DNA of 64,000 bases, taken from contig NZ_HE611050.1 in NCBI RefSeq assembly GCF_000285575.1, positions 1,543,882 through 1,607,881 on the forward strand, written 5' to 3'. This DNA comes from Clostridium senegalense JC122. GTDB lineage: Bacteria > Bacillota > Clostridia > Clostridiales > Clostridiaceae. The position numbers and the translations under genes were made by a program. Position 1 is the stretch's first letter, and the number at the start of each line of letters is the position of its first letter. Below, one piece after another: positions 18,942-28,294 of the stretch. The notes under the pieces were generated by a model, which saw only the letters and a list, made by a program, of their open reading frames with translations, made no database searches and had not been told where the DNA came from.

Positions 18942-19215
18942 AAAAAGTCTCTATACGAAATTAATCGTATAGAGACGTAATATACACGTGTTACCACTCT
19001 AATTTATACTTATCTTACAATAAGTACCTCAGTAAGTGACTCAACCCTAAAGTATTTATCACCTTGCAATATATCGGTTGCCACCGTACTTTCCTAACTA
19101 TTGCTCAGAAAGTCTGCTCCAAGGCCATGTTCATAGTGTTTTCTGACGCTAGCTTTCACCTACCCTAGCTCTCTTTGGACATTATTATCACCATTACTCT
19201 TCTTTTCATAGCATT
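18942..19215 (-). promoter_or_regulatory. T-box leader (methionine) of metG
   Basis: On the minus strand the leader shows a stem I region with an AGCTAGGG...AAAGCTAGC hairpin and a specifier region containing ATG. It then has the conserved T-box AGAGTGGTAACACG at about 18987-19000 and a terminator with a 12-base stem GTCTCTATACGA / TCGTATAGAGAC (18947-18975) followed by T5. Uncharged tRNA-Met would stabilise the antiterminator and turn on metG. Confidence 0.92.
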
Positions 19216-19377
19216 ATTTCAATATTTATTAATATAATATGTTAAATCAAAAATTCTGTCAATATAAATTTTAATATTTATATAAGTTTTATTTATTATA
19301 TTATATCCATTAAAACTTTAAATATAATTAAATTAATTAATTTTTTCTTATTAACATTTTAATCACTTTCTTAACTC

Positions 19378-20661
19378 TTAAAAAAACTCTTCGTCATTCC
19401 ATTCAATCGGCCTTGGGTTTTTTATTACAATTTCTGCTTGAAAAAAGTCTGTAGTTACACCTTTATCATTTTTAAACATTTCTTCATCTCCATATGCATA
19501 TTGAAGTTTAAATAACTCTTTATACATTTTCTTCTTGTAGGGGCTTTTTTTATTATCTAATGCAATTATTCTATTACTATTTTCTATACCAGCATCTTTT
19601 AAAGTATTTTGTAATTCTGTAGTAATACTATTATACCTCTCAGTTTCATAACTAAAATTATTAAATCTCTCCCCATCTTCATATACTGTATTTATACTAT
19701 ATATTTTGCCGTTAAATTTCAAATCATCATTAAGATTTTTTGCTAAAAATTTTACTCCATTAAATTGGCTTTGATATGCATGAGCTATTCCGTAATCAAT
19801 ATATGTTTTTCCTTCGCCAAAATGATCATATATACTAATAATATTTTCATAACTTAACTTATCCCTTGTCTCATAAAACTCTTTATTAACATATGGTCCG
19901 CCCTTTTCTGGGTTGCCTATTTGAGACATATTTTTTAAATTATTTAATATAAATTCTATGTTAAACACCTCTTCTTTATTTAAATGTTTTATATATGCTT
20001 CATTATTTTCTTTAATATCACTTTCAAATTCCTCAATTGCTTTTATATATTCATTACTTCTTTCAGTATAAAGTTCTTCCTTCTCATTACACTCTAAAAT
20101 TTTTTCAATTTTAGCTATTTGTTCTTTAGATAAATTATTATATTTCTCTAAAATATTATTGAAATAAAATTTTACTCCATTATATGATTCTATTGATTCA
20201 ATACCAACAAATTTTAACTTTTTTTCATCTGGCAATTCTTTATTTTTTAAATAAATTTTTTTAAGCACTTGCTTTTCATCCTCAGTATATACTATATTAA
20301 AAAAATTATTAAAAATATCATTTAATAGCTTTTCATCCCCAGTTTGTAAATATTCATTTATAAAACTACATTCTGCATATCCATTCTCCACAAAAAAATA
20401 TTTTAAATTCCAATTATCCATTAAATAATTAACAAATTTCTCTTTAATATAAGTATTTTCCTTCATGCCATGGGTTTCATTTGTAAAAACTATATTTTTA
20501 TCTTTTATATTATCCAATATTAAATCTAAATCTTTGTTATCGTTAGTATCATTGAGCTTTAATTCTCTACTATTTTTTTTAACATAATTAACATTATTCA
20601 TCGGCATGTTATAAATAATTCCAATAGCAATAATTATAATGATTATTCCTTTTTTCTTCAT
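19378..20661 (-). CDS. Exported protein, erythromycin-esterase-like superfamily (weak)
   Basis: A 427-residue protein with an N-terminal hydrophobic segment of mostly isoleucines (KKKGIIIIIIAIGIIYNMP), so it is exported and probably membrane-anchored. The segment IVFTNETHGMKENTYIKE followed by a strand ending FFVENGYAE resembles the start of the EreA/Tiki superfamily (GE-x-x-HG, then an acidic strand end). A later IDYGIAHAYQS could supply the second histidine motif. Catalytic activity is unproven, and the glycine of the usual GE motif is an asparagine here. It has no obvious operon partner. Confidence 0.5.
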   Translation of the reverse strand: MKKKGIIIIIIAIGIIYNMPMNNVNYVKKNSRELKLNDTNDNKDLDLILDNIKDKNIVFTNETHGMKENTYIKEKFVNYLMDNWNLKYFFVENGYAECSFINEYLQTGDEKLLNDIFNNFFNIVYTEDEKQVLKKIYLKNKELPDEKKLKFVGIESIESYNGVKFYFNNILEKYNNLSKEQIAKIEKILECNEKEELYTERSNEYIKAIEEFESDIKENNEAYIKHLNKEEVFNIEFILNNLKNMSQIGNPEKGGPYVNKEFYETRDKLSYENIISIYDHFGEGKTYIDYGIAHAYQSQFNGVKFLAKNLNDDLKFNGKIYSINTVYEDGERFNNFSYETERYNSITTELQNTLKDAGIENSNRIIALDNKKSPYKKKMYKELFKLQYAYGDEEMFKNDKGVTTDFFQAEIVIKNPRPIEWNDEEFF

Positions 20662-20853
20662 GATAAATGCCCTCTTTTATTAAAAAAAATTATATAAAGT
20701 TAATTTTTACCACTTCATATGTTTTTCATTATAAAACCATTAAACATAATTTTATTAAATAAAATATGAATTTTATTAACTAGTTTTATACATTTTGTAA
20801 AGTTATCTTTTTTGCACTTTTATTTAAATAGAATTAAATTTCTATATAGTAAA

Positions 20854-20897
20854 AAAACTGCTACTCATAGACTTTTCTCTATGTTGTAACAGTTTTT
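20854..20897 (-). terminator. Terminator of the pst operon
   Basis: On the minus strand AAAACTGTTACAACATAG pairs with CTATGAGTAGCAGTTTT (few mismatches), followed by T-rich sequence. Confidence 0.8.
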
Positions 20898-20916
20898 ATA
20901 ATGTAACTTTATTTTT

Positions 20917-21591
20917 TTACAATCTATATCTTTTTCCTTTTATATAGTACATAACCTCTTCAACTATGTTTGTTACATGATCTCCTGCTCTTTCTAAATG
21001 TTTGTTTACCATTATAGCTTGCAAGTACTGATCAATTTCTTGTTCATTTTCTGTTTTCTTAATTCCTTGAACAAATTTCTTTAAATTTGATTTATAAATA
21101 TTATCAATTTCATCATCTAAAGTTGCTGCAATTTTAGCATCTTCTAAGCTTTCATTTTCATAAGAATCCATTGTCTTATTTATCATATTTGTCAAAATTG
21201 AAATTGCCTTTATAAACTCGTTATTTAAACTTTGTATTCCTTCACAATTAGATGTATTAAAAGCTAGTATATAATTTGATATGTTTTTAGTATAATCTGC
21301 TATTCTTTCAATTTCAGTAGATATTTTAATGATTGTTATTATAGTTCTTAAATCTATTGCTACTGGTGATTGTTTTGCTATTAATATTACTGCCTCATTA
21401 TTTATTTCATCATTTAATTCATTAATAACAGAATCCTTTTTTATTATCTTTAAAGCTAACTCCTTATCATTTTCTTTAAGTGCTTTAACGGTGCTTTTAT
21501 ACATTTCTATTGTAATGTTCCCCATACTAGTTAACTTCTCATTTAGTTTTAAAATCTCATTTTCAAAGTTTTTTCTTATATTAGCATTCAT
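20917..21591 (-). CDS. phoU: Phosphate transport regulator PhoU
   Basis: A 224-residue all-helical protein with two PhoU repeats and the metal-binding signatures around RTIITIIKISTEIERIADYTKNI and HLERAGDHVTNIVEEVMY. It links the Pst transporter to the PhoR kinase and represses the Pho response when phosphate is plentiful. ATG 21591 follows GAGGAGGGG. It is the last gene of the pst operon. Confidence 0.95.
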   Translation of the reverse strand: MNANIRKNFENEILKLNEKLTSMGNITIEMYKSTVKALKENDKELALKIIKKDSVINELNDEINNEAVILIAKQSPVAIDLRTIITIIKISTEIERIADYTKNISNYILAFNTSNCEGIQSLNNEFIKAISILTNMINKTMDSYENESLEDAKIAATLDDEIDNIYKSNLKKFVQGIKKTENEQEIDQYLQAIMVNKHLERAGDHVTNIVEEVMYYIKGKRYRL

Positions 21592-21609
21592 TTAATCCCC
21601 TCCTCATTT

Positions 21610-22365
21610 TTAACCAAATCTTCCAGTTATATAATCTTCCGTTCTTATATCTTTAGGGTTTGAGAATATACTTCCTGTATTATCGAATTCTACTAATTTA
21701 CCATTTAAGAAAAATGCTGTTTTATCTGATATACGTGCTGCTTGTTGCATATTATGAGTAACTATTACTATAGTATAATTATCTTTCAATGATAATATTA
21801 GTTCTTCAACTTTCAATGTTGAAATAGGATCTAATGCTGATGTTGGTTCATCCATAAGAATTATTTTAGGCCTCATAGCTATTGTTCTTGCTATGCAAAG
21901 TCTTTGTTGCTGACCACCTGACATTCCCATAGCTGATGCTTTAAGTCTATCTTTAACCTCTTCCCAAAGTGCTGCTGCTTTTAAGCTTTCTTCAACTATT
22001 TTATCTAAGGTAGCTTTATCTCTTACCCCATGTATTCTTGGTCCATACGCAACATTATCATATATACTCATTGGAAATGGATTCGGCTTTTGAAACACCA
22101 TTCCAACTTTAGTTCTTAATGCAATTACATCATCATCTTTGTATATATTTTTACCATCAACTTCTATTTTACCTATAACATTAACATTATCTATCAAATC
22201 ATTCATTCTATTTAAAGTTCTTAAAAAAGTTGATTTTCCACATCCTGATGGTCCTATTAATGCTGTAACTTCATTTTCTGATATATCTATATTAATTTTA
22301 AAAAGTGCTTGCTTTTCACCATAAAATAAATCTAAATCTCTAACAGAAATTTTTTTGTTATCCAT
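21610..22365 (-). CDS. pstB: Phosphate ABC transporter ATP-binding protein
   Basis: ATPase of the high-affinity phosphate importer, 251 residues. Walker [11 protein letters not shown]-loop [14 protein letters not shown] signature [16 protein letters not shown] and Walker [15 protein letters not shown] are all present. It lies between pstA and phoU with short spacers. Confidence 0.98.
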   Translation of the reverse strand: MDNKKISVRDLDLFYGEKQALFKINIDISENEVTALIGPSGCGKSTFLRTLNRMNDLIDNVNVIGKIEVDGKNIYKDDDVIALRTKVGMVFQKPNPFPMSIYDNVAYGPRIHGVRDKATLDKIVEESLKAAALWEEVKDRLKASAMGMSGGQQQRLCIARTIAMRPKIILMDEPTSALDPISTLKVEELILSLKDNYTIVIVTHNMQQAARISDKTAFFLNGKLVEFDNTGSIFSNPKDIRTEDYITGRFG

Positions 22366-22379
22366 AAACTCACCTCTTT

Positions 22380-23204
22380 TTAATAATTTCCTTTAGTAAA
22401 TCTTTTAACTATGAATTGAGATAATAAATTTAATACTAAAACCATAACTATTAAAACAATTCCTATAGCTGCTGCTAACCCTATATCTCCTTGCTCTTTT
22501 GTAACTAAGTACGCATGAACAGTAAGTGTTCTAGCACTAGACATTATATTTTCTGGTATAGCTACTGCAGTTCCTGCTGTAAGTAATATAGCCGCTGATT
22601 CTCCTATAATTCTTCCGATTGATAATATTACTCCTGAAAGTATTCCTGGCATAGCTGCTGGTAAAACAACTTTATATAAAGTTTGAAACTTTGTAGCGCC
22701 TAATGCTAAAGATCCTTCTTTATAAAATGATGGTACAGTTTTTAGTGATTCCTCTGTTGTTCTTATTATTACTGGTAATATTATTATTGCTAATGTTAAG
22801 CTTGCCGCTAATATGGAGTAACCCATTTTTAATATGGTTACAAAGAATATGGAACCAAATAATCCATATATTATAGATGGTATACCAGCTAACACTTCTG
22901 TTGAAAATCTTATAAATTTAACAATTACACCTTGTTTCGCATATTCTTGAAGATATATAGCTGATAATATTCCTATTGGCACTCCCACTAAAAGAGACAA
23001 TCCAACGGTATATAGTGTTGTTATTATCATAGGAAGTAACCCACCCTGGCCATCTGATGAATAATTGCTAAATAATAATTTAAAGTTTATTACACCTATT
23101 CCCTTTGCAAATATAAATATTAATATTACTCCTAATATTATTACTGTTAAAATAGCCGATAGCCATAATAAGCTATTTAGAAAAAATCCTTTTATTTTTC
23201 TCAT
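22380..23204 (-). CDS. pstA: Phosphate ABC transporter permease PstA
   Basis: Integral membrane permease with about six segments, 274 residues. The EAA loop is seen as [20 protein letters not shown]. The start is one base after the pstC stop codon (TAG-A-ATG), so translation is coupled. Confidence 0.96.
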   Translation of the reverse strand: MRKIKGFFLNSLLWLSAILTVIILGVILIFIFAKGIGVINFKLLFSNYSSDGQGGLLPMIITTLYTVGLSLLVGVPIGILSAIYLQEYAKQGVIVKFIRFSTEVLAGIPSIIYGLFGSIFFVTILKMGYSILAASLTLAIIILPVIIRTTEESLKTVPSFYKEGSLALGATKFQTLYKVVLPAAMPGILSGVILSIGRIIGESAAILLTAGTAVAIPENIMSSARTLTVHAYLVTKEQGDIGLAAAIGIVLIVMVLVLNLLSQFIVKRFTKGNY

Positions 23205-23205
23205 T

Positions 23206-24099
23206 CTACTTACCTACCTTTGAAGAAAGTTTTAAAATAGTTAAGTTAATAATCATTATAAATATAAACAGTACTATACCTGTTGCGAATAACATCTCTT
23301 GATGAGTACCAAATGCATATCCCATTTCTAGTGCAATGTTAGTAGTAAGAGGTCTAACGCTATCTGCAAGTCCTCTTGGTATTATTACGCTATTACCTGC
23401 AACTAAAATCACTGCCATAGTTTCTCCAATCGCTCTTCCGATTCCTAATGCCACCGCTGCAAGAATTCCTGATTTAGCTGCTGGAAGTACAACTTTAAAT
23501 ATAGTTTCTATTTTAGATGCCCCAAGGGCTAGTGATGCTTCTTTATAACTTTTAGGTACTGCTTTTATAGATGTTTCTGCTACTGTAACTATTGTAGGTA
23601 GCATCATTATAGCAAGAACTATTATAACTGCTAGCAATGTTTGTCCTTTCGGTAAATTAAATAAGTTTTGTATTGTAGGTACTATTACAGCTAATCCAAA
23701 TACACCATAAAGAACTGATGGTATCCCTGCTAATAACTGAACTGCATTTGATATTACTACACCTACTTTTTTAGGTGCAATTTCAGATATAAATAGTGCT
23801 GTAAAAACTCCTACTGGAGCTCCAATTATTACAGCGCCTAAGGTTCCATAAATTGATGCTAATATCATTGGAAAAATTCCAAATTTATCACTACTAGGCA
23901 CCCATTTTTTCCCAAATATAAATTCTGTAAAGGAATATCCCTTTGATACAAATGGTTGAAACCCTTTATAAAATATAAATCCTATAATTAAAATTAAACT
24001 TATTACTGATATTAATGCACATATTAAAAATATTTTTTGTGATAACTTTTCTATAAAATATTTTCGTTTATTACTTTCTTTATTTATATTAAAATCCAT
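23206..24099 (-). CDS. pstC: Phosphate ABC transporter permease PstC
   Basis: Second membrane permease, 297 residues, with the EAA loop EASLALGASKIETIFKVVLP. The first segment is at about 18-40. It begins a transcription unit of its own: a pstS terminator and a second PhoP-type box lie just upstream. Confidence 0.96.
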   Translation of the reverse strand: MDFNINKESNKRKYFIEKLSQKIFLICALISVISLILIIGFIFYKGFQPFVSKGYSFTEFIFGKKWVPSSDKFGIFPMILASIYGTLGAVIIGAPVGVFTALFISEIAPKKVGVVISNAVQLLAGIPSVLYGVFGLAVIVPTIQNLFNLPKGQTLLAVIIVLAIMMLPTIVTVAETSIKAVPKSYKEASLALGASKIETIFKVVLPAAKSGILAAVALGIGRAIGETMAVILVAGNSVIIPRGLADSVRPLTTNIALEMGYAFGTHQEMLFATGIVLFIFIMIINLTILKLSSKVGK

Positions 24100-24176
24100 T
24101 CACCTTCACACCTCTTTATACTGTTATAATTTAATTTATTATGCCCAACAGTTATTAACTATATTATATAAAGTCA

Positions 24177-24231
24177 ATGTTAAAGCAATGTTTAGACTGT
24201 GTTAATTCAATATTTAGTCCATGTTAAAAAT
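24177..24231. promoter_or_regulatory. Second PhoP-box-like array, between pstS and pstC
   Basis: Five consecutive 11-base units are visible: ATGTTAAAGCA, ATGTTTAGACT, GTGTTAATTCA, ATATTTAGTCC, ATGTTAAAAAT. The 11-base period and the TTWACA-type core (read on the other strand) match the PhoP boxes of Gram-positive bacteria. It follows the pstS terminator and precedes pstC. Confidence 0.7.
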
Positions 24232-24255
24232 AATTAACATTTCTACTTTAAAAAT

Positions 24256-24292
24256 AAAAAATCTATGCACATTTTAAATTGCATAGATTTTT
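24256..24292 (-). terminator. Terminator after pstS
   Basis: AAAAATCTATGCA and TGCATAGATTTTT form a perfect 13-base stem; the minus transcript ends in T-rich sequence. It can separate high-level pstS transcription from pstC. Confidence 0.85.
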
Positions 24293-24308
24293 ATTTTATT
24301 ATGTCTTA

Positions 24309-25145
24309 TTATGGATTTATTCTTATTGCTCCACTAGATTTAACTATATTTTGACCATCTTCACTTAATATAAAATCTAAAAACTTTTTATCTTCCTGTG
24401 TAAAATTTTCTTCCTTATAAATTACTATAAAAGGTCTTGATAATTTATAAGTGTTTTTTAATACATTTTCCTCTGTAGGCTCTACCCCATCTATATGTTG
24501 AGGTTTTATAGTGTCATCTATATATTCAAAGGATATATAACCTATAGCATTTTCATTGCTTTTTACAATGTTTTTAATACTTCCATTACCATCTGTTATT
24601 ATTGCATTTTCTATTTGTTCTTCTGGTTTAAAATCTACAATTTCTTGAAAAGATGTTCTTGTACCTGAACCATCCTCTCTAGATACAACAACTATTGGTT
24701 TATCCTCTCCACCAAGTTCTTTCCAATTTGTTATTTTTCCTGTATATATCTCTTTTAGTTGTTCTAAGCTTAAATTATTAATGCTATTCTTATTATTTGT
24801 TATAATTACAATACCATCATAAGCTATTATTTTTTCGTCCAACCCTGAACTTTTTTCTTCTTCTTTAATATTTCTCGATGACATACCTATGTGAGAAACT
24901 CCATTTATAGTATCTTGTATTCCTGCTGATGATCCAATTGCTTGTATCTCTATATCTAAGTCTTTATTACTTTTTTTATAAAACTCTGCTTCCTTTTCCA
25001 TTAAAGGTGAAACTGATGTTGATCCAGATATTTTTATAGTATTATTACTAACTGTCTTTTTTTCACACCCTGTAACTGCAAAGACTATACTTATAGCCAA
25101 TGATGCTGCAATTATACCTTTAAGCAACCTCTTTTTTTTCATCAT
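24309..25145 (-). CDS. pstS: Phosphate-binding lipoprotein PstS
   Basis: Extracytoplasmic phosphate receptor of the Pst importer, 278 residues. A signal peptide ends in the lipobox AVTGC. The phosphate-binding segments are visible: ISGSTSVSPLMEK, GSSAGIQD and SREDGSGTRTSF. ATG 25145 is chosen because TAGGAGTG precedes it; an in-frame ATG at 25166 lacks a ribosome site. It is the first gene of the pst locus. Confidence 0.97.
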   Translation of the reverse strand: MMKKKRLLKGIIAASLAISIVFAVTGCEKKTVSNNTIKISGSTSVSPLMEKEAEFYKKSNKDLDIEIQAIGSSAGIQDTINGVSHIGMSSRNIKEEEKSSGLDEKIIAYDGIVIITNNKNSINNLSLEQLKEIYTGKITNWKELGGEDKPIVVVSREDGSGTRTSFQEIVDFKPEEQIENAIITDGNGSIKNIVKSNENAIGYISFEYIDDTIKPQHIDGVEPTEENVLKNTYKLSRPFIVIYKEENFTQEDKKFLDFILSEDGQNIVKSSGAIRINP

Positions 25146-25282
25146 ATACACTCCTAAACAATCCATATTAATTATGTAGTATTCCTAGTAAAAAAGTTTT
25201 TATTCTAATTGAATTTTACTTTTAATTTATATTATTTTTTAATTCAATATACCTTGTTTACAAAACTTATACTATATTATCA

Positions 25283-25337
25283 ATGTTAAAGCAGTATTAA
25301 GACTATGTTTAAACTATGTTCAGATTATGTAAAAAAA
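25283..25337. promoter_or_regulatory. PhoP-box-like array upstream of pstS
   Basis: Five 11-base units in a row: ATGTTAAAGCA, GTATTAAGACT, ATGTTTAAACT, ATGTTCAGATT, ATGTAAAAAAA. It lies about 140 bases before the pstS start and has the same layout as the array before pstC. Confidence 0.75.
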
Positions 25338-25371
25338 ATTTAACATACATATACTAAATATATACTAAAAT

Positions 25372-25424
25372 AAAAAACAGCTTTAAGATAAAGACATATC
25401 TCTATCTTAAAACTGCTTTTTTTA
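25372..25424 (-). terminator. Terminator of the propeller-like membrane protein gene
   Basis: A long stem AAGCAGTTTTAAGATA / TATCTTAAAGCTGTTT is followed by a T run on the minus strand, at the stop codon of the gene ending at 25422. Confidence 0.85.
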
Positions 25425-27080
25425 CATTATAATTGGTACATATAACATAAGTGTAAGCATAGAATCTATGCATATTAGTGGTGATATAGCAATAGCTAAA
25501 ACATAATAATCTAAATCGAACTTATATTTTCTATATCCATATATAATTAAAGGTATAGACATAATAAGACATATAATTGTTCCAACCTTAGCTGTAAAAT
25601 AAGGTGGCATCATATCTTTATATGACATGAAAAAAAATCCATTTATTAAAACTGTTTTTAATAGAATCATCAGCATATAACAAATAATAAATAATGCTTT
25701 TCTAACTCTATCACTTAATTTAAATTCTATAACTGATATTATAGATACTATTGATATTATTATTAAAATCCATGAAGCTCCCATTGGTATCATATAAAAC
25801 GCCCCTGTTAAAATATTTTGTATAGTTATATAAATACAGGTTTTTAAATCTCCATCTCTGTAACCTTTAGTAGCTTCTATAAATTTTTCATGGGTTGAAA
25901 TCAGTTCTAATCGAGCATTACCTTTTTTAATGCAATCCACATATGCAATATAATTTCCATCCCTAGTTGGTAATATTGAATCTCTAGAGGTATTAGTATT
26001 AATATTTATTAATTTAGGATTTACTTTGTTCATATATTCAAGCTGTCCTTCAACATATTCCATAGACACTTCAACTATTTGTCTTTGAGTTCTGTGCTTT
26101 GAGTTACTTACATCTGCACTAAGAATTAACTCATCACTTTCTCCTGGCACTGTACTAAAGTCATCACTTGAAGCAAGGTATTCTTCTTGTTTATTTTTTA
26201 ATATTCCTGTATTTGGAGGCACAATTATACCAAATTCACCTCTAAACACCTGTTTCATTTCTTGTTCTTCCTTAGATTTTTTAGAATCTATTTCAAAACT
26301 ATGGGTTTCATAACTTGGCTCACCTTCATGGGAATATTTAACTACTAAGATACCAGTATTATCTTTAACTGCTAGCTTAGACTCAAATATTCTTATTTTA
26401 GAAGTTTCAGCACTACCAAATGCAAACTTCACATCTGATGGTATTCCATTTTCCACAGTAATATATTTAAACTCTAAAGAATTTTCTAAATATGTTATTA
26501 TATACTTCCCGTCATAAAAATTTCCTGCTACTGATTTTATATTTTTGCCAATATTAACTTTAGCCGCCTTATTAATTTTTAAATCAGTAACTTCAACATA
26601 ACCATCATAAAATATAGCATAAGCTTCATCTGATAACTTTACAAAATCTTGAATATTTTCTTTTAAGTTTTCATCTATTATATTTAAACTTTCATCTATT
26701 TGTATTTCTTTTATAAATCTTTTAGTATCTTTATATATTGAATAATGTAAATATATTTTTTTACCTTGCTTATATAAATTAATTTCTCTAGGAATTTCAT
26801 TTAACTGTTCAATAGTTTTAGTTTTTAATTCTTCACCTGAACTATCAACGATTTTAATTTTCAAGTCATTGCCACTTTGGTACGCTACTATTGCATTATT
26901 ATTAAAATCTAACACTGCCGGTTTCTGCTCTATATCTCCTTGTTCTACCAAAACAGCCTTGCTCCATTTGTCTGTATGATTAGGAACAATAACATCACTA
27001 TTTAATTTATTATGAAATATAAATATGCCTATAATAAATATAATCACAAAACCTATAGTTATATATTTTTCTTTTTTCAC
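25422..27080 (-). CDS. Uncharacterised membrane protein with extracytoplasmic propeller-like domain
   Basis: About 552 residues. GTG 27080 is chosen because GGAGGTGAGAAGG precedes it. One N-terminal membrane segment (YITIGFVIIFIIGIFIF) is followed by about 370 residues of extracytoplasmic domain with repeated beta-strand motifs (NNAIVAYQSGNDLKIKIVD; KYIITYLENSLEFKYI) that suggest a beta-propeller. About five C-terminal membrane segments follow. A full-length paralogue with the same layout lies at 44991-46550. The gene starts directly after the stop of the OppC-like permease, so they form an operon. I do not recognise a family name. Confidence 0.75.
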   Translation of the reverse strand: MKKEKYITIGFVIIFIIGIFIFHNKLNSDVIVPNHTDKWSKAVLVEQGDIEQKPAVLDFNNNAIVAYQSGNDLKIKIVDSSGEELKTKTIEQLNEIPREINLYKQGKKIYLHYSIYKDTKRFIKEIQIDESLNIIDENLKENIQDFVKLSDEAYAIFYDGYVEVTDLKINKAAKVNIGKNIKSVAGNFYDGKYIITYLENSLEFKYITVENGIPSDVKFAFGSAETSKIRIFESKLAVKDNTGILVVKYSHEGEPSYETHSFEIDSKKSKEEQEMKQVFRGEFGIIVPPNTGILKNKQEEYLASSDDFSTVPGESDELILSADVSNSKHRTQRQIVEVSMEYVEGQLEYMNKVNPKLININTNTSRDSILPTRDGNYIAYVDCIKKGNARLELISTHEKFIEATKGYRDGDLKTCIYITIQNILTGAFYMIPMGASWILIIISIVSIISVIEFKLSDRVRKALFIICYMLMILLKTVLINGFFFMSYKDMMPPYFTAKVGTIICLIMSIPLIIYGYRKYKFDLDYYVLAIAISPLICIDSMLTLMLYVPIIM

Positions 27081-27095
27081 CCTTCTCACCTCCAA

Positions 27096-28013
27096 CTAAT
27101 CTATAATGACTTCTTCTGGATCAAACGCATCTCTTAACGCATCACCTATTATATTTAAACTTAAAGCTAATATAACTAAAATAGCTGATGGTATCATAAT
27201 TGAGTATGGATAAAATAATAACATTCCTGAATTAATTCTTATCAATCCACCTAATGTTATAAAATACACAGATGATCCTAATCCTAAAAAACTCAAAGTT
27301 GATTCCAAAAGTATTGTTGAAGGTATTTCTAAACTAATCATTATTATGCAAGTGCTTAAAACATTTCTAAAAAAATGGTTGCATAAAACTCTAGAAGTAC
27401 TTGCACCTAATGCTTTAGCCGCCAAAATATATTCCTGTTCTCTAACTTTTAGCAGTTGTCCTCTAACTATAAGGGCTATATTGCCAACTCCCCACAAAAC
27501 CATTGCCATTACCAATGATATTAAAGGGCTACCTGTTATACATATTAAAACTACTAGTATTATTATTACGTGTAAACTTGTAAGTATTTCTATTATTCTA
27601 ACTATAATTTCATCTATCAATCCACCATAAAAACTACATATACCTCCAAAAACTACACCTATAGAAACATTTAAAAAGGTTACTAAAACAGCTATAATTA
27701 ATGTGTGCTTAGTAGCTAGCCATACCCCTGCATACAAATCTCTACCATCTGCACATGTTCCAAACCAATATGTAGAGTTTGGTGGGCAGTATACGTCTTT
27801 AAATGTTTCTATATATTCAAACTTTCCAAAAATAGGACAAATTATCATTGCTAATAATAGCAATATAAATAAAATAACCGCAAATATAAAAAGTTTATTT
27901 CTTAAAAGTTTTTTTCTAACAGATGACCAAAAACTTAGTCCCCCCCTATGATATGCCTCTTGATTATCTTTACACCCTATAATTTCAAATTTTTCTTTCC
28001 TTAACTCTAACAT
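27096..28013 (-). CDS. OppC/DppC-type ABC transporter permease, orphan
   Basis: A 305-residue permease of the oligopeptide/nickel importer class, with an N-terminal cytoplasmic tail, about six membrane segments and the EAA loop EYILAAKALGASTSRVLCNH. The C-terminal ending LRDAFDPEE is typical of OppC. No OppB, OppA or ATPase gene is near; the only operon partner is the propeller-like membrane protein. It may work with components encoded elsewhere. Confidence 0.85.
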   Translation of the reverse strand: MLELRKEKFEIIGCKDNQEAYHRGGLSFWSSVRKKLLRNKLFIFAVILFILLLLAMIICPIFGKFEYIETFKDVYCPPNSTYWFGTCADGRDLYAGVWLATKHTLIIAVLVTFLNVSIGVVFGGICSFYGGLIDEIIVRIIEILTSLHVIIILVVLICITGSPLISLVMAMVLWGVGNIALIVRGQLLKVREQEYILAAKALGASTSRVLCNHFFRNVLSTCIIMISLEIPSTILLESTLSFLGLGSSVYFITLGGLIRINSGMLLFYPYSIMIPSAILVILALSLNIIGDALRDAFDPEEVIID

Positions 28014-28294
28014 ATTCCCCCTCCATATTAAATCAACCTAATATTTTAAATAATATCTACCCTTATATAAAAGTATATATTATTTATTTATTCACTTGTT
28101 ACAAATTTATGAAAGATTTTGTATAATTTGTAAATTTAACATTTTATACTTAGTTTTTTAGTAATTTTTTAAAAATTTATTAAATATTTTAAAATTTTAA
28201 AATTAATTATGTTTTTTTATTATTTTGTAAATTTATATCCATTTATTTGATATAATTAGTTAAATTGCTTTTAAAACAGTTAGGGGGTGTTTTT

